A program made the translations under genes and the position numbers. Under the pieces are notes generated by a model. That model had not been told where the DNA came from. It did no database searches and saw only the letters and a program-made list of their open reading frames with translations. A stretch of DNA of 64,000 nt, taken from contig CAVPMW010000002.1 of the NCBI GenBank assembly GCA_963706515.1, forward strand, positions 124,001-188,000, given 5' to 3'. This document shows, one piece after another, positions 8,732 to 16,699 of the stretch. The first letter of the stretch is position 1. The number at the start of each line of letters is the position of its first letter. The stretch comes from CAVPMW01 sp963706515 (GTDB lineage Bacteria; Chloroflexota; Anaerolineae; Anaerolineales; UBA4823).

Positions 8732-9685
8732 ATGCAACTGGTACTGATCCTGACTGTAGTATTCATCATCGTGGGTGCCATTACCCTGGTGGTGGTTGGT
8801 TTGCGGGATAAACAGGCAGAAGATCCATTGCAAACACGCCTGGCAGATTTCGCAGCCAGGGGAGAGACAGCCTCTCTCGAGGAAATAGAATTATCCCAAC
8901 CGATCAGCGATCGAGTTATTATTCCTCTCGCGCGCAAGTTTGGTGAGATTGTTGCCCGTTTTACTCCACAAAATGCGATGCAGTCTACTGCCCGGCAGCT
9001 TGAATTGGCAGGCAACCCGCAGTTCTTAGACCCGGCAATTTTTTGGGCATTAAGATTTGGCGCTGCGATTGGCATTGGCGTCCTGTTGATGTTTGTATTT
9101 ACAATTGGTGACATTCAATGGACCTGGAGCCGTAAATTAGTCATCGTGTCAATATTTGTATTGCTGGGCTTCTTCCTACCGGAACTGCTGCTGAGAAGTA
9201 AAATTCAACGGCGGCAGAAGGTTATCCGTCGGGCGATGCCGGACGCACTCGACCTGCTGACAATCTGCGTGGAGGCTGGTTTAGGTTTTGATGGCGCGAT
9301 GCAGAAGGTATACGAGAAGTGGGATAACGAGCTTTCACTGGCATTCGGGCAAGTCCTCAGAGAGATACAGCTAGGCAAGCTCCGCAGAGAGGCATTACGT
9401 TCAATGGCTGATCGCCTGGGCGTGGCAGAGATGTCGAGCTTCGTCGCTGCGGTTATCCAAAGCGAGCAATTGGGCGTCAGCATGGCAAAAGTCCTGCGCA
9501 TCCAATCCGATCAGATGCGGATGAAAAGGAGACAACTGGCAGAAGAAGAAGCCCATAAAGCGCCGATCAAAATGTTGATCCCAATGGCGCTATTAATATT
9601 CCCTTCGATCTGCATTGTATTGATGACTCCTGCGCTGCTGATGCTATTCCGGTCGGCCTTGAATGGGATACTTTTCGGCGGGTAA
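8732..9685 (+). CDS. tadC: Tad pilus inner-membrane platform protein TadC
   Basis: About 317 residues. The ATG at 8732 is chosen because AGGAG at 8719-8723 is well placed and it avoids overlap with tadB. One N-terminal span, two central spans, a T2SSF domain (MPDALDLLTICVEAGLGFDGAMQKV) and a C-terminal span (MLIPMALLIFPSICIVLMTPAL) give the usual TadC layout. It is the last gene of the Tad cluster here. Genes for the prepilin peptidase, TadE/TadF minor pilins, TadD and TadG are absent from the window and must lie elsewhere or be missing. Confidence 0.9.
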   Translation: MQLVLILTVVFIIVGAITLVVVGLRDKQAEDPLQTRLADFAARGETASLEEIELSQPISDRVIIPLARKFGEIVARFTPQNAMQSTARQLELAGNPQFLDPAIFWALRFGAAIGIGVLLMFVFTIGDIQWTWSRKLVIVSIFVLLGFFLPELLLRSKIQRRQKVIRRAMPDALDLLTICVEAGLGFDGAMQKVYEKWDNELSLAFGQVLREIQLGKLRREALRSMADRLGVAEMSSFVAAVIQSEQLGVSMAKVLRIQSDQMRMKRRQLAEEEAHKAPIKMLIPMALLIFPSICIVLMTPALLMLFRSALNGILFGG

Positions 9686-9759
9686 ATCCTGTAAGCGTAA
9701 CCTGATAAATCACTTCAATCACTAAAGTTAGATTCTATGGGAATATAAAGGATTCGTCG

Positions 9760-10488
9760 GTGAATAACCGCCGATATCTCTACCGGTTGTACCGGGCTGC
9801 CTGGACTGGTTTAGATTGGATATATCCACCTCGATGTGGTGGATGCGAGCAGCGAGGCTTTCGCTGGTGTCCGGAGTGCAAGCAGCAGGTAGAGAGGTTA
9901 CTGCCCCCATATTGTACATTATGCGGTACACCCAGCGAATCAGAAGCCTGCTGCCCACACTGTCAGACGAGCACCTTCCATTATTCAGCTTTGCGGTCAT
10001 TTGGTTATTTTAGCGGCCCGCTTCGGGCTGCCCTCCACAAGTTAAAATACCGGGGAGATATCGCCCTTGGTGAGATTCTTGCTCAAGAGCTCATTGAGTT
10101 ATTTGCGCACCTCAGGTGGAGGGTCGATTTAGTTACGCCTGTCCCGATTGGGGTTGAACGGCTGACCGAGCGCGGATATAATCAAGCTGCTTTGCTTGCA
10201 TTACCTCTTGCATTGGCTACTGGTTTAAAGTATGAACGGTCAGCTCTGCATAAGATACGCTCAACACAATCTCAAGTTGGACTAGACCGTTTTGAGCGAA
10301 TTCAAAATGTAGCTGGAGCATTCCAAGGCGATCGAAAAAAAGTGCAAAATAACCGTGTTTTGGTCATCGACGATGTTGTCACTACCGGGGCAACACTGGA
10401 TGCTTGTTCTACCGCCTTATTGGCTGCAGGCGCACAGGAAGTATTTTGCTTTACATTAGCTCGAGCAAAAGAAATCGAAATCAGCTAA
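9760..10488 (+). CDS. ComF family phosphoribosyltransferase-like protein
   Basis: 242 residues with a GTG start preceded by AAAGGA. Near the N-terminus are four CxxC pairs (CGGCEQ, CPEC, CTLCG, CPHC) forming the ComF double zinc finger. The C-terminal half is a type I phosphoribosyltransferase fold with the PRPP-binding motif RVLVIDDVVTTGATLDA. ComF proteins take part in natural transformation together with the ComFA helicase, and relatives (GntX, AmpF) have less clear roles. No other competence gene is adjacent; the preceding Tad pilus is suggestive but not proof of DNA uptake. Confidence 0.85.
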   Translation: MNNRRYLYRLYRAAWTGLDWIYPPRCGGCEQRGFRWCPECKQQVERLLPPYCTLCGTPSESEACCPHCQTSTFHYSALRSFGYFSGPLRAALHKLKYRGDIALGEILAQELIELFAHLRWRVDLVTPVPIGVERLTERGYNQAALLALPLALATGLKYERSALHKIRSTQSQVGLDRFERIQNVAGAFQGDRKKVQNNRVLVIDDVVTTGATLDACSTALLAAGAQEVFCFTLARAKEIEIS

Positions 10489-10547
10489 CAGAATTTATGT
10501 GACTGTTGTTAGCTGTTACCCGATCTATAATTGATCAGGAGGTAAAA

Positions 10548-11126
10548 ATGGCACTCGCTGTAGAAATCTATGGAAGGAATATGGAGATCACGGAGAGGAT
10601 CAAAGATTATGTAACGAAAAAAGTGTCAAAGCTGGATCGTTTTCTAACCGGGATTGATGAAGCTCGTGTAGATCTTGCATTTGTCAAATCTGCCCGGAGC
10701 GCCTCTGACCGCCAGGTTGCTCAGATTACAGTGCGCGGAAAAGGATTTATTTTACGATCGGAGGAGCGCTCGGAAGATATCTACGCAGCATTTGACACAG
10801 CACTCGATAAAATGCAGAGGCGGATAGAACGCTATAAAGGCAAACATTATCGCGGTCGTGGAGACGGGAAGAGCGCGGCAGAGGTGACGCCTTCAGCCGA
10901 ATCTGGCGAACTTGTCGACGAAGAAACGGGTGAAATGGCGCCCGTCATTATCCGCCGCAAGCAATTTATGTTGGTTCCAATGAATGAAGTCGAAGCGCTG
11001 GAACAAATGAGCTTGCTCGGTCATGAGAATTTTTTTGTATTCTACAATGTCAATTCGAATGGAATTAATGTCCTTTATCGCCGCCGGGATGGGACTTACG
11101 GGTTGATCGAACCTGAGGTTGCGTAG
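10548..11126 (+). CDS. hpf: Ribosome hibernation-promoting factor, long form
   Basis: 192 residues. The TTG at 10506 is rejected in favour of the ATG at 10548, which follows CAGGAGGT. The N-terminal ribosome-binding domain (residues 1-100, YGRNMEITERIKDYVTKKVSKL) is joined by an acidic linker to the C-terminal dimerisation domain (IIRRKQFMLVPMNEVEA ... YRRRDGTYGLIEP). Long HPF makes 100S ribosome dimers in stationary phase or stress. It is followed by a strong hairpin at 11152-11182 shared with the convergent gene. Confidence 0.92.
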   Translation: MALAVEIYGRNMEITERIKDYVTKKVSKLDRFLTGIDEARVDLAFVKSARSASDRQVAQITVRGKGFILRSEERSEDIYAAFDTALDKMQRRIERYKGKHYRGRGDGKSAAEVTPSAESGELVDEETGEMAPVIIRRKQFMLVPMNEVEALEQMSLLGHENFFVFYNVNSNGINVLYRRRDGTYGLIEPEVA

Positions 11127-11151
11127 GATTGGTAATTCCGGATTAAAATCA

Positions 11152-11182
11152 CAGCGGGTTGTCCGGGCAGGACAACCCGCTG
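11152..11182. terminator. Terminator hairpin between convergent hpf and a small minus-strand gene
   Basis: A perfect 13-bp inverted repeat (11152-11164 and 11170-11182) with a 5-nt loop, GC-rich. T-runs on both sides are short, but position between convergent stops supports a bidirectional terminator. Confidence 0.7.
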
Positions 11183-11200
11183 CAAGTTTAAACAAGGCAC

Positions 11201-11431
11201 CTACTCCCCTTGGTTATGCTCTTTAGCTTCCGTTGATTGAACAATCCGGCAGGTTGCATGGATGTAGTGAAATCCACCTCTTGGCGGAACCAGATCGAGG
11301 ACTTCGACCACTTCGACGAGTGCATCGCCAATACGCACGACCTCCCCCGGCACCGGACGGTAATCCTGATTTCGGATCGTGCCTGGGTGAGGCGAGCCAG
11401 AAACGACAAAGCTGACTTTATATACAGCCAT
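11201..11431 (-). CDS. Small conserved-looking protein of unknown function
   Basis: 76 residues, no membrane span, beginning MAVYKVSFVVSGSPHPGTI. The pattern of short alternating hydrophobic stretches (GEVVRIGDALVEVVEVLDLV) suggests a small beta-barrel. I do not recognise the family. It starts 12 bp after the end of the cyclic-nucleotide-binding gene and must be co-transcribed with it, so a linked role is possible. The 3' end abuts the hairpin shared with hpf. Confidence 0.6.
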   Translation of the reverse strand: MAVYKVSFVVSGSPHPGTIRNQDYRPVPGEVVRIGDALVEVVEVLDLVPPRGGFHYIHATCRIVQSTEAKEHNQGE

Positions 11432-11443
11432 TAAAGGTTTAAA

Positions 11444-11887
11444 TCACCTTTCCGCAAGATTCCTGTGGCGCAGCTTAAAAACCAGGTCGCCTGCCATGTT
11501 GCGCATCACTGTGTAGCCGATCTGGGTATTCACCTGACAGAGATTATCAAAGTCTACGCGGTTTATAACCTGCACTACAGTTGGAGATGTTATTGCTCTG
11601 ACAGTAGCGGATCGCGGACCCTGGTCGATCAAAGCCATCTCACCCGTGATTTGACCCGCACCGAGGTTAACTACGACCCTAGCAGGCAGGTCGGACTTGG
11701 CTGACAGCATAACTTCAACATAGCCTTCGGTAATAACGTACATTTCATCGCCATATTCACCTTCGATCGTCAGATTTTCACCTTTAGAATAGACGCGTTC
11801 ATGGCATATAGCGATGATTTGATCCAGCTCAGTGGAGGACAGTCCATTAAAGAGCTCTACTTCCTGGAAAAATTCTTTTATATCCAT
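11444..11887 (-). CDS. Cyclic nucleotide-binding domain protein
   Basis: 147 residues. An upstream in-frame start at 11950 exists, but the ATG at 11887 (MDIKEFFQEVELF) has GGGAGG just upstream. The whole protein is one cNMP_binding domain: ENLTIEGEYGDEMYVITEGYVEV, then the phosphate-binding-cassette region GQITGEMALIDQGPRSATVRA with the Glu and Arg that contact cyclic nucleotides. There is no helix-turn-helix, so it is a sensor or adaptor instead of a Crp-type regulator. It is divergent from folE and is followed by a 76-residue protein. Confidence 0.85.
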   Translation of the reverse strand: MDIKEFFQEVELFNGLSSTELDQIIAICHERVYSKGENLTIEGEYGDEMYVITEGYVEVMLSAKSDLPARVVVNLGAGQITGEMALIDQGPRSATVRAITSPTVVQVINRVDFDNLCQVNTQIGYTVMRNMAGDLVFKLRHRNLAER

Positions 11888-11985
11888 CCAATGTACCTCC
11901 CCAATCATTTGGGCTGTCGATATTGTAGCCGTAATAACTATGGAATGCAACGATTTGAGAGTAGACTTTGCGATATCGTAATGCG

Positions 11986-12014
11986 TTGACGGTTTTGCTC
12001 AAACAATGTAAACT
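11986..12014 (+). promoter_or_regulatory. Promoter of folE
   Basis: TTGACG (11986-11991), 17-bp spacer and TAAACT (12009-12014), ending 39 bp before the ATG at 12054. Confidence 0.55.
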
Positions 12015-12053
12015 AGCGAAACTAATCAAATAAATTTATGGGTGAATAATAAA

Positions 12054-12687
12054 ATGGAAAAAAGGAATTCAAGCTTAATCCGCCTTGCCAAGCTGCTTCC
12101 CGAGACCGATTTCGATCAAGAAAAAATCCAAAAAGCCGTGCAGGATATCCTTAGTAGCATTCGGAGAAGATCCCAACCGGACGGGGTTGAGAGATACACC
12201 TGAGCGGGTCGCGCGGATGTATGCAGAGCTTCTGGAAGGCTACCACCAGGACCCGATTGGGCTGGTCAATGGGGCAGTGTTCGAAGTTGATTATCCTACC
12301 CTGGTAGTCGTACGGGATATAGAATTCTTCAGTCTATGCGAGCACCATCTCCTCCCTTTTCTGGGGCGGATCCACGTGGCTTACTTGCCTGATATGAAAG
12401 TAATTGGGCTGTCAAAGATCCCAAGAATCGTGGATATGTTCTCCCATCGCCTGCAGGTCCAGGAAAGAATGACCGGGCAGATCGCTGAATATATCGACGA
12501 ATTGCTCAAACCAAAAGGAGTTGCGGTAGTAGCTGAAGGGTTACATCTTTGTGCCACAATGCGCGGGGTAAAGAAGCACGAAGCGCGGATGAACACATCC
12601 AGTATGACTGGGGTTTTCCAGCTGGATGCCGATCTACGCAAGGAATTTTTTGAAAATATAGCGCGCGGCTCACAACCTCTGTTTTAA
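12054..12687 (+). CDS. folE: GTP cyclohydrolase I, frameshifted near the N-terminus
   Basis: GTP cyclohydrolase I converts GTP to dihydroneopterin triphosphate, the first step to folate. The N-terminal helix (MEKRNSSLIRLAKLLPE ... KIQKAVQDIL) reads from the ATG at 12054, while the catalytic part (VAFGEDPNRTGLRDTPERVARMY) lies in the +1 frame. Deleting one C at 12149-12150 restores QDILVAFGEDPNRTGL, which matches the family exactly. The catalytic domain is complete: FFSLCEHHLLPFLGRIHVAYLP carries zinc ligand Cys and the His pair, and GLHLCATMRGVKKHEARMNTS the second Cys. The only start-like codon in the downstream frame, TTG at 12085, gives an unrelated basic stretch. Either a sequence error or a real lesion; the strict conservation downstream favours error. 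Confidence 0.85.
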
Positions 12688-12797
12688 GTCTCAAAAACAA
12701 CCAAATCGGTCTTCTGAAAGTTTATATAATTCTCAATCTCCCAGCTTCGAATAATAACCATTAAGCTATAGGTCACTATCAGGAGCGCAACCAGCTA

Positions 12798-12825
12798 TTG
12801 ACAGCTTCGATATAAAGTGTATAAT
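12798..12825 (+). promoter_or_regulatory. Strong promoter of the copper operon
   Basis: Consensus TTGACA (12798-12803) and consensus TATAAT (12820-12825) with a 16-bp spacer. The CsoR-type operator begins 7 bp downstream, so repressor binding would cover the start site. Confidence 0.75.
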
Positions 12826-12831
12826 CACTTA

Positions 12832-12855
12832 TACCCCACCCACCTGGGGGGGGTA
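12832..12855 (+). promoter_or_regulatory. Predicted CsoR operator
   Basis: A 24-bp GC-core palindrome with 10 of 12 matching positions, ends TACCCC and GGGGTA. TACCCC...GGGGTA palindromes are the known binding sites of copper-responsive CsoR repressors. It overlaps the expected transcription start of the csoR-copZ-copA operon, giving autoregulation: repressed without copper and released when Cu(I) binds CsoR. Confidence 0.7.
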
Positions 12856-12865
12856 GGAGAGAGGG

Positions 12866-13135
12866 ATGAAACATCAAGATGCGCTCAAACGGTTGAAAAA
12901 TATAGAAGGACACATCCGCGGCATCGAGCATATGGTTGAGCAAGAGTCTTATTGCATTGACGTCATCCGCCAGATCCTGGCGGTACAGGCAGCTCTAAAT
13001 AAAGTAAGCTCGTCGATCCTCGATGAACATCTCAATTCATGTTTGATCACCGCGGTGCGCGGGGAGGACCCGGCTGAGAGAGAAAGAGTGCTCAAAGAGA
13101 TAGCCGAGGTCTTCGAAGCAGCTACGCGATCCTAA
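12866..13135 (+). CDS. csoR: Copper-sensing transcriptional repressor CsoR
   Basis: 89 residues of the all-helical CsoR/RcnR (DUF156) family. The Cu(I) ligand set is visible: Cys30, His55 and Cys59 (YCIDVI and LDEHLNSC), matching the Cys-His-Cys triad of characterised CsoR proteins and not the nickel/cobalt set of RcnR. It lies directly behind its predicted operator and before copZ and copA, so it controls copper efflux. Confidence 0.93.
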   Translation: MKHQDALKRLKNIEGHIRGIEHMVEQESYCIDVIRQILAVQAALNKVSSSILDEHLNSCLITAVRGEDPAERERVLKEIAEVFEAATRS

Positions 13136-13163
13136 TCAAATTTGCATATACAAGGAGATAAAG

Positions 13164-13370
13164 ATGACTACTGTAACGTATTCCATTCCTAATATCAATT
13201 GCGGTCACTGCATCCATACCATCCAAAATGAGCTCGGCGAGCTGGACGGAGTCGTGGAAGTAAATGCAGATCTCACATCCAGGTCTGCACGGATTATATT
13301 CAATCCCCCGGCTGACGAGAAAACGATCAAGGCATTACTTGCTGAGATTAACTATCCGGTGGCCGAATAG
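13164..13370 (+). CDS. copZ: Copper chaperone, heavy-metal-associated domain
   Basis: 68 residues, one HMA ferredoxin-like domain. The metal site reads NINCGHCIHT, with Cys13 and Cys16. It would carry Cu(I) in the cytoplasm to the CopA ATPase, whose gene starts 3 bp after its stop. GGAGAT lies upstream of the ATG. Confidence 0.9.
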   Translation: MTTVTYSIPNINCGHCIHTIQNELGELDGVVEVNADLTSRSARIIFNPPADEKTIKALLAEINYPVAE

Positions 13371-13373
13371 CTT

Positions 13374-15833
13374 ATGACCGATACTGAACAGGTCATCCTG
13401 CCGGTTACAGGGATGACCTGTGCGAACTGTGTTGCAACCATCGAACGAAGCCTGAAGAAAGTTGGGGGAGTAGAGTCCGCAGTCGTCAACCTGTCTTCGG
13501 AGCGCGCGTCGATTGAGTTCGACCCTTCCCTAACAGGATTGGATGAGCTGGTTGGGCGAATCCGGCGGGCAGGATACGATGTTGCTACCGGCGAGGCAGA
13601 TTTGCTCATTCGCCGTCTGGTAGATAGTAATGATTCCATTCGCCTGGAAAAAGCATTGAGCGAGCTGTCTGGCGTCATGGAAGCCAGGGTAAACCTGGCG
13701 AATGAACGCGCACGGGTGAGATATATCCCTACGGTGATAACTCAGGCGGAAATCCGCAAGGCGATAGCTCGAGCAGGGTTTGAGGCTGTTGAGCTGGGAG
13801 GCGAGGCAGAAGACGTAGAAGGGAAAGCGCGCGAAGCGGAGATTCTGCAGCAGAAGCGCTATCTCGGCGTTGGATTGGCATTAACCATACCCTTATTCCT
13901 GCTCTCCATGGGGCGCGACTTGGGTATCCTGGGGGCATGGGCATATTCACCTTGGGTGGACTGGCTGATGTTCCTACTGGCAACACCTGTTCAGTTTTAC
14001 GTCGGCGGGCAGTTCTATGTGGGAGCCTATAAAGCCCTGCGCAACCGTTCGGCGAACATGGATGTATTGATCGCTATGGGTTCGTCAGCTGCGTATTTCT
14101 ATTCGGTCGGTGTCCTCCTGGGCTGGCTGCCGGGGAATCTGTACTTTGAGACTTCAGCGGTAATTATTACCCTGGTTAAGTTGGGCAAATACCTGGAAGC
14201 CCGCGCCAAAGGTCGCACGAGTGATGCGATCAAGAAGCTGATGGGTCTAAGACCGAAAACCGCGCGTGTCTCTCGGAATGGGGAGGAAGCGGAGATCCCG
14301 GTGGATGAGGTTGTGGTAGGAGACGTAATCACCACCCGTCCGGGCGAATATATCGCGGTAGATGAAATCGTCATCTCAGGACATTCATCCATCGATGAGT
14401 CAATGTTGACGGGTGAATCCCTGCCTCTAGAGAAAGGGCCGGGCTCAGAAGTTATTGGGGGCACTTTAAATAAGCTGGGATTGCTCAAATATGAAGCCAT
14501 CAAAGTGGGTAAAGAAACTGCCCTTGCTCAAATAATCCGACTCGTAGAGGATGCACAGGGCAGTAAAGCGCCGATCCAGCGGCTCGCAGACCGGGTATCC
14601 GCAGTTTTTGTACCGATAGTGATCTTAATTGCTTCACTGACGTTCCTTGCCTGGTATTTCTGGATACCGCTGCCGCTGGCAAGCGATGTATCTTTATTCG
14701 CACGGGCGCTCAGCCATACGATTGCGGTTTTAGTCATTGCCTGCCCGTGCGCGATGGGTCTGGCGACACCCACCGCAGTGATGGTTGGCACTGGGCGCGG
14801 AGCAGAAATGGGAATCCTGTTCAAGTCGGGCGAAGCCCTGGAACGGGCGGGTCACATCAATACAGTAGTTCTTGATAAAACCGGCACGATCACCCGCGGG
14901 CAGCCGGCAGTAACCGGCATCCTGCTCGCGGGGCAGCATGCCGTGAGCGCGGGTCCGATCCCGGTGCTCGAACTCCATATATCAGAAGATGAATTAATCC
15001 GCCTGGCAGCCTCAGTAGAAAAGGGCAGCGAACACCCCTTGGGTGAGGCTATTGTCGCTGAAGCCGGAGAGCGGGGTCTAGTGCTATCAGATCCGACCGG
15101 ATTCCAGGCTGAGGTTGGTCGCGGAGTGGCGGCTGATATCGATGGCATGCGGTTGCTGGTCGGAAATCTGCGGCTTATGGAAGAAAATGGCATCATACTG
15201 GACGGTTTTAAAGATTCTGTAAACCAATTCCAAGAGGATGGACGGACTGCCGTCCTGGTCGCGGTAAATCAAAATATTGCTGGATTGATCGGGATCGCTG
15301 ATACAGTAAAGTCAGGATCAAAAGAGGCGATTGCTGAGCTGCATGCCCTGCAGCTGCCGGTGACTATGATAACGGGAGACAATCCCGCAACCGCAGCAGC
15401 AATCGCGGGGCAGGTGGATATTGACCGGGTAATAGCAGAAGTCCTCCCGGCAGACAAAGCTAACAAAGTTAAAGAGCTGCAAACAGGAGGCCTTTCCGTT
15501 GCGATGGTTGGCGATGGGATTAATGATGCGCCTGCATTAGCCCAAGCGGATGTAGGCATTGCCATCGGAACCGGGACGGACATTGCCATGGCTGCTGCAC
15601 CGGTTGTGCTCATGAGCGGGGATTTGATTGGCGTTCCTCGAGCGATCCGTCTCTCCCGTAAGACATTAAAAACAATCAGGCAAAATCTTTTCTGGGCATT
15701 TTTCTATAACGTCCTGTTAATTCCGGCTGCGGCAGTCGGGCTGCTCAGCCCGATGCTGGCTGCCGGCGCGATGGCGTTCAGCAGCGTCTTTGTCGTCAGC
15801 AACAGCCTGCGTTTGAAAAAGGCCAGACTCTGA
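13374..15833 (+). CDS. copA: Copper-exporting P1B-type ATPase CopA
   Basis: 819 residues. An intact N-terminal HMA domain (GMTCANC, Cys16/Cys19) is followed by a second HMA-like domain (about residues 75-145) that lacks any CxxC. The transport core has eight predicted spans, the Cu(I) motif CPC at residues 457-459 (VIACPCAMGLATPTA), the TGES loop, phosphorylation site DKTGT with Asp501, the HP motif (GSEHPLG) and GDGINDAPAL. It pumps Cu(I) out of the cytoplasm. It is the last gene of the csoR operon and ends at a strong terminator. Confidence 0.96.
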   Translation: MTDTEQVILPVTGMTCANCVATIERSLKKVGGVESAVVNLSSERASIEFDPSLTGLDELVGRIRRAGYDVATGEADLLIRRLVDSNDSIRLEKALSELSGVMEARVNLANERARVRYIPTVITQAEIRKAIARAGFEAVELGGEAEDVEGKAREAEILQQKRYLGVGLALTIPLFLLSMGRDLGILGAWAYSPWVDWLMFLLATPVQFYVGGQFYVGAYKALRNRSANMDVLIAMGSSAAYFYSVGVLLGWLPGNLYFETSAVIITLVKLGKYLEARAKGRTSDAIKKLMGLRPKTARVSRNGEEAEIPVDEVVVGDVITTRPGEYIAVDEIVISGHSSIDESMLTGESLPLEKGPGSEVIGGTLNKLGLLKYEAIKVGKETALAQIIRLVEDAQGSKAPIQRLADRVSAVFVPIVILIASLTFLAWYFWIPLPLASDVSLFARALSHTIAVLVIACPCAMGLATPTAVMVGTGRGAEMGILFKSGEALERAGHINTVVLDKTGTITRGQPAVTGILLAGQHAVSAGPIPVLELHISEDELIRLAASVEKGSEHPLGEAIVAEAGERGLVLSDPTGFQAEVGRGVAADIDGMRLLVGNLRLMEENGIILDGFKDSVNQFQEDGRTAVLVAVNQNIAGLIGIADTVKSGSKEAIAELHALQLPVTMITGDNPATAAAIAGQVDIDRVIAEVLPADKANKVKELQTGGLSVAMVGDGINDAPALAQADVGIAIGTGTDIAMAAAPVVLMSGDLIGVPRAIRLSRKTLKTIRQNLFWAFFYNVLLIPAAAVGLLSPMLAAGAMAFSSVFVVSNSLRLKKARL

Positions 15834-15870
15834 GCGGATCAGATTTTTTGAGCTGCGGTAATGGACGATT

Positions 15871-15908
15871 AACGAAAAGATGGGCGTACTCTCGCCCATC
15901 TTTTCGTT
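15871..15908. terminator. Strong terminator after copA
   Basis: A perfect 16-bp inverted repeat (15871-15886 and 15893-15908) with a 6-nt loop; arms end in CTTTTCGTT, giving T-rich tails on both strands. It closes the copper operon and the convergent lamin-tail gene. Confidence 0.85.
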
Positions 15909-15946
15909 ATTTCAGATACCTCAACTCTATACGACTGGGTCCCGAA

Positions 15947-16478
15947 TTAGTAGCACTCGATGTCGCTTATATCATGGTCAGAGTCTCTCAAGTAAGCGCA
16001 ATCTCCGCCGTTATTCCAGATCGCCTGAGTCGATCCCCAGTATAGATTATTCCCTGAATTCGACCCGGCTTTCGACCAGACTTTCACAGTGCTTCCCGAG
16101 CCGAGACTATAGCTCGGAAAAGTGTAGGCTATTTCCCGAATCATCGCGCAAAGTCCAATTTTGTAGATTCTTGGAGGAGCTGTTCGTGTTCTTAATCGTC
16201 ACGTATTCACCCGCCAAATCGTCACCCGGGGGGTCATAAACAATGTCCGTTATATATACACCCGGCGCAACAGTTGGAGTGCGGGTGCGGGTAGGAGTGA
16301 CTGCCGGAGTATTGGTGGGAGTCGGGGTTGTGGTAGCAGTCGGTGTAAACGTAGGCGTGACCGTTGGATCCCGAATGATCACAGGTAGATAGACCATAGT
16401 TCCAGCGGCTGCTCGAACGGCGATCGTTACAAATGCAATAACAACGATTACCGCAGTCCATTTTAGTACTTTTAGCAT
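15947..16478 (-). pseudogene. Secreted or anchored lamin-tail-domain (LTD) protein, frameshifted
   Basis: From ATG 16478 (AACGGAGGAAAT upstream) the first 123 residues hold a membrane anchor or signal (LKWTAVIVVIAFVTIAV), a Thr/Pro-rich spacer (about residues 38-70) and the first half of an LTD domain (GEYVTIKNTNSSSKNLQNW). The domain continues in another frame: YTFPSYSLGSGSTVKVWS and YLRDSDHDISD, ending at 15947. Removing one base near 16127-16128 joins them as DDSGNSYTFPSYSLGSG. LTD domains occur in extracellular proteins, often beside nucleases; this one would be a bare 177-residue surface LTD. It may be intact in the organism if the extra base is an error. Confidence 0.7.
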
Positions 16479-16699
16479 AACAATTTCCTCCGTTTTTATA
16501 ATGTGATTCGCCGTTTGTTTCTAACGTTTCTGATTTTTAGAATCTGGCCAATCACACATACAACCGGTATGGTTCGACATTGATTTTATTACCGGATTTT
16601 CAGACGTTAACCCTGCTTGAATTTTATTCCATTGTCGCCTGTGAACAATACTACCATATTCTGGCGGTTCGTTCGAGAAACCGGGGTGGCGATCAGCCT

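Noticed and set aside
8236..9114. A 292-residue minus-strand open frame across tadB and tadC
   Set aside because: It overlaps two well-supported Tad genes, and its translation has no family features.
12085..12687. TTG at 12085 as the true start of folE
   Set aside because: It gives a basic, unrelated N-terminus (MPSCFPRPISIKKKSKK), while the expected helix is encoded in the other frame from ATG 12054.
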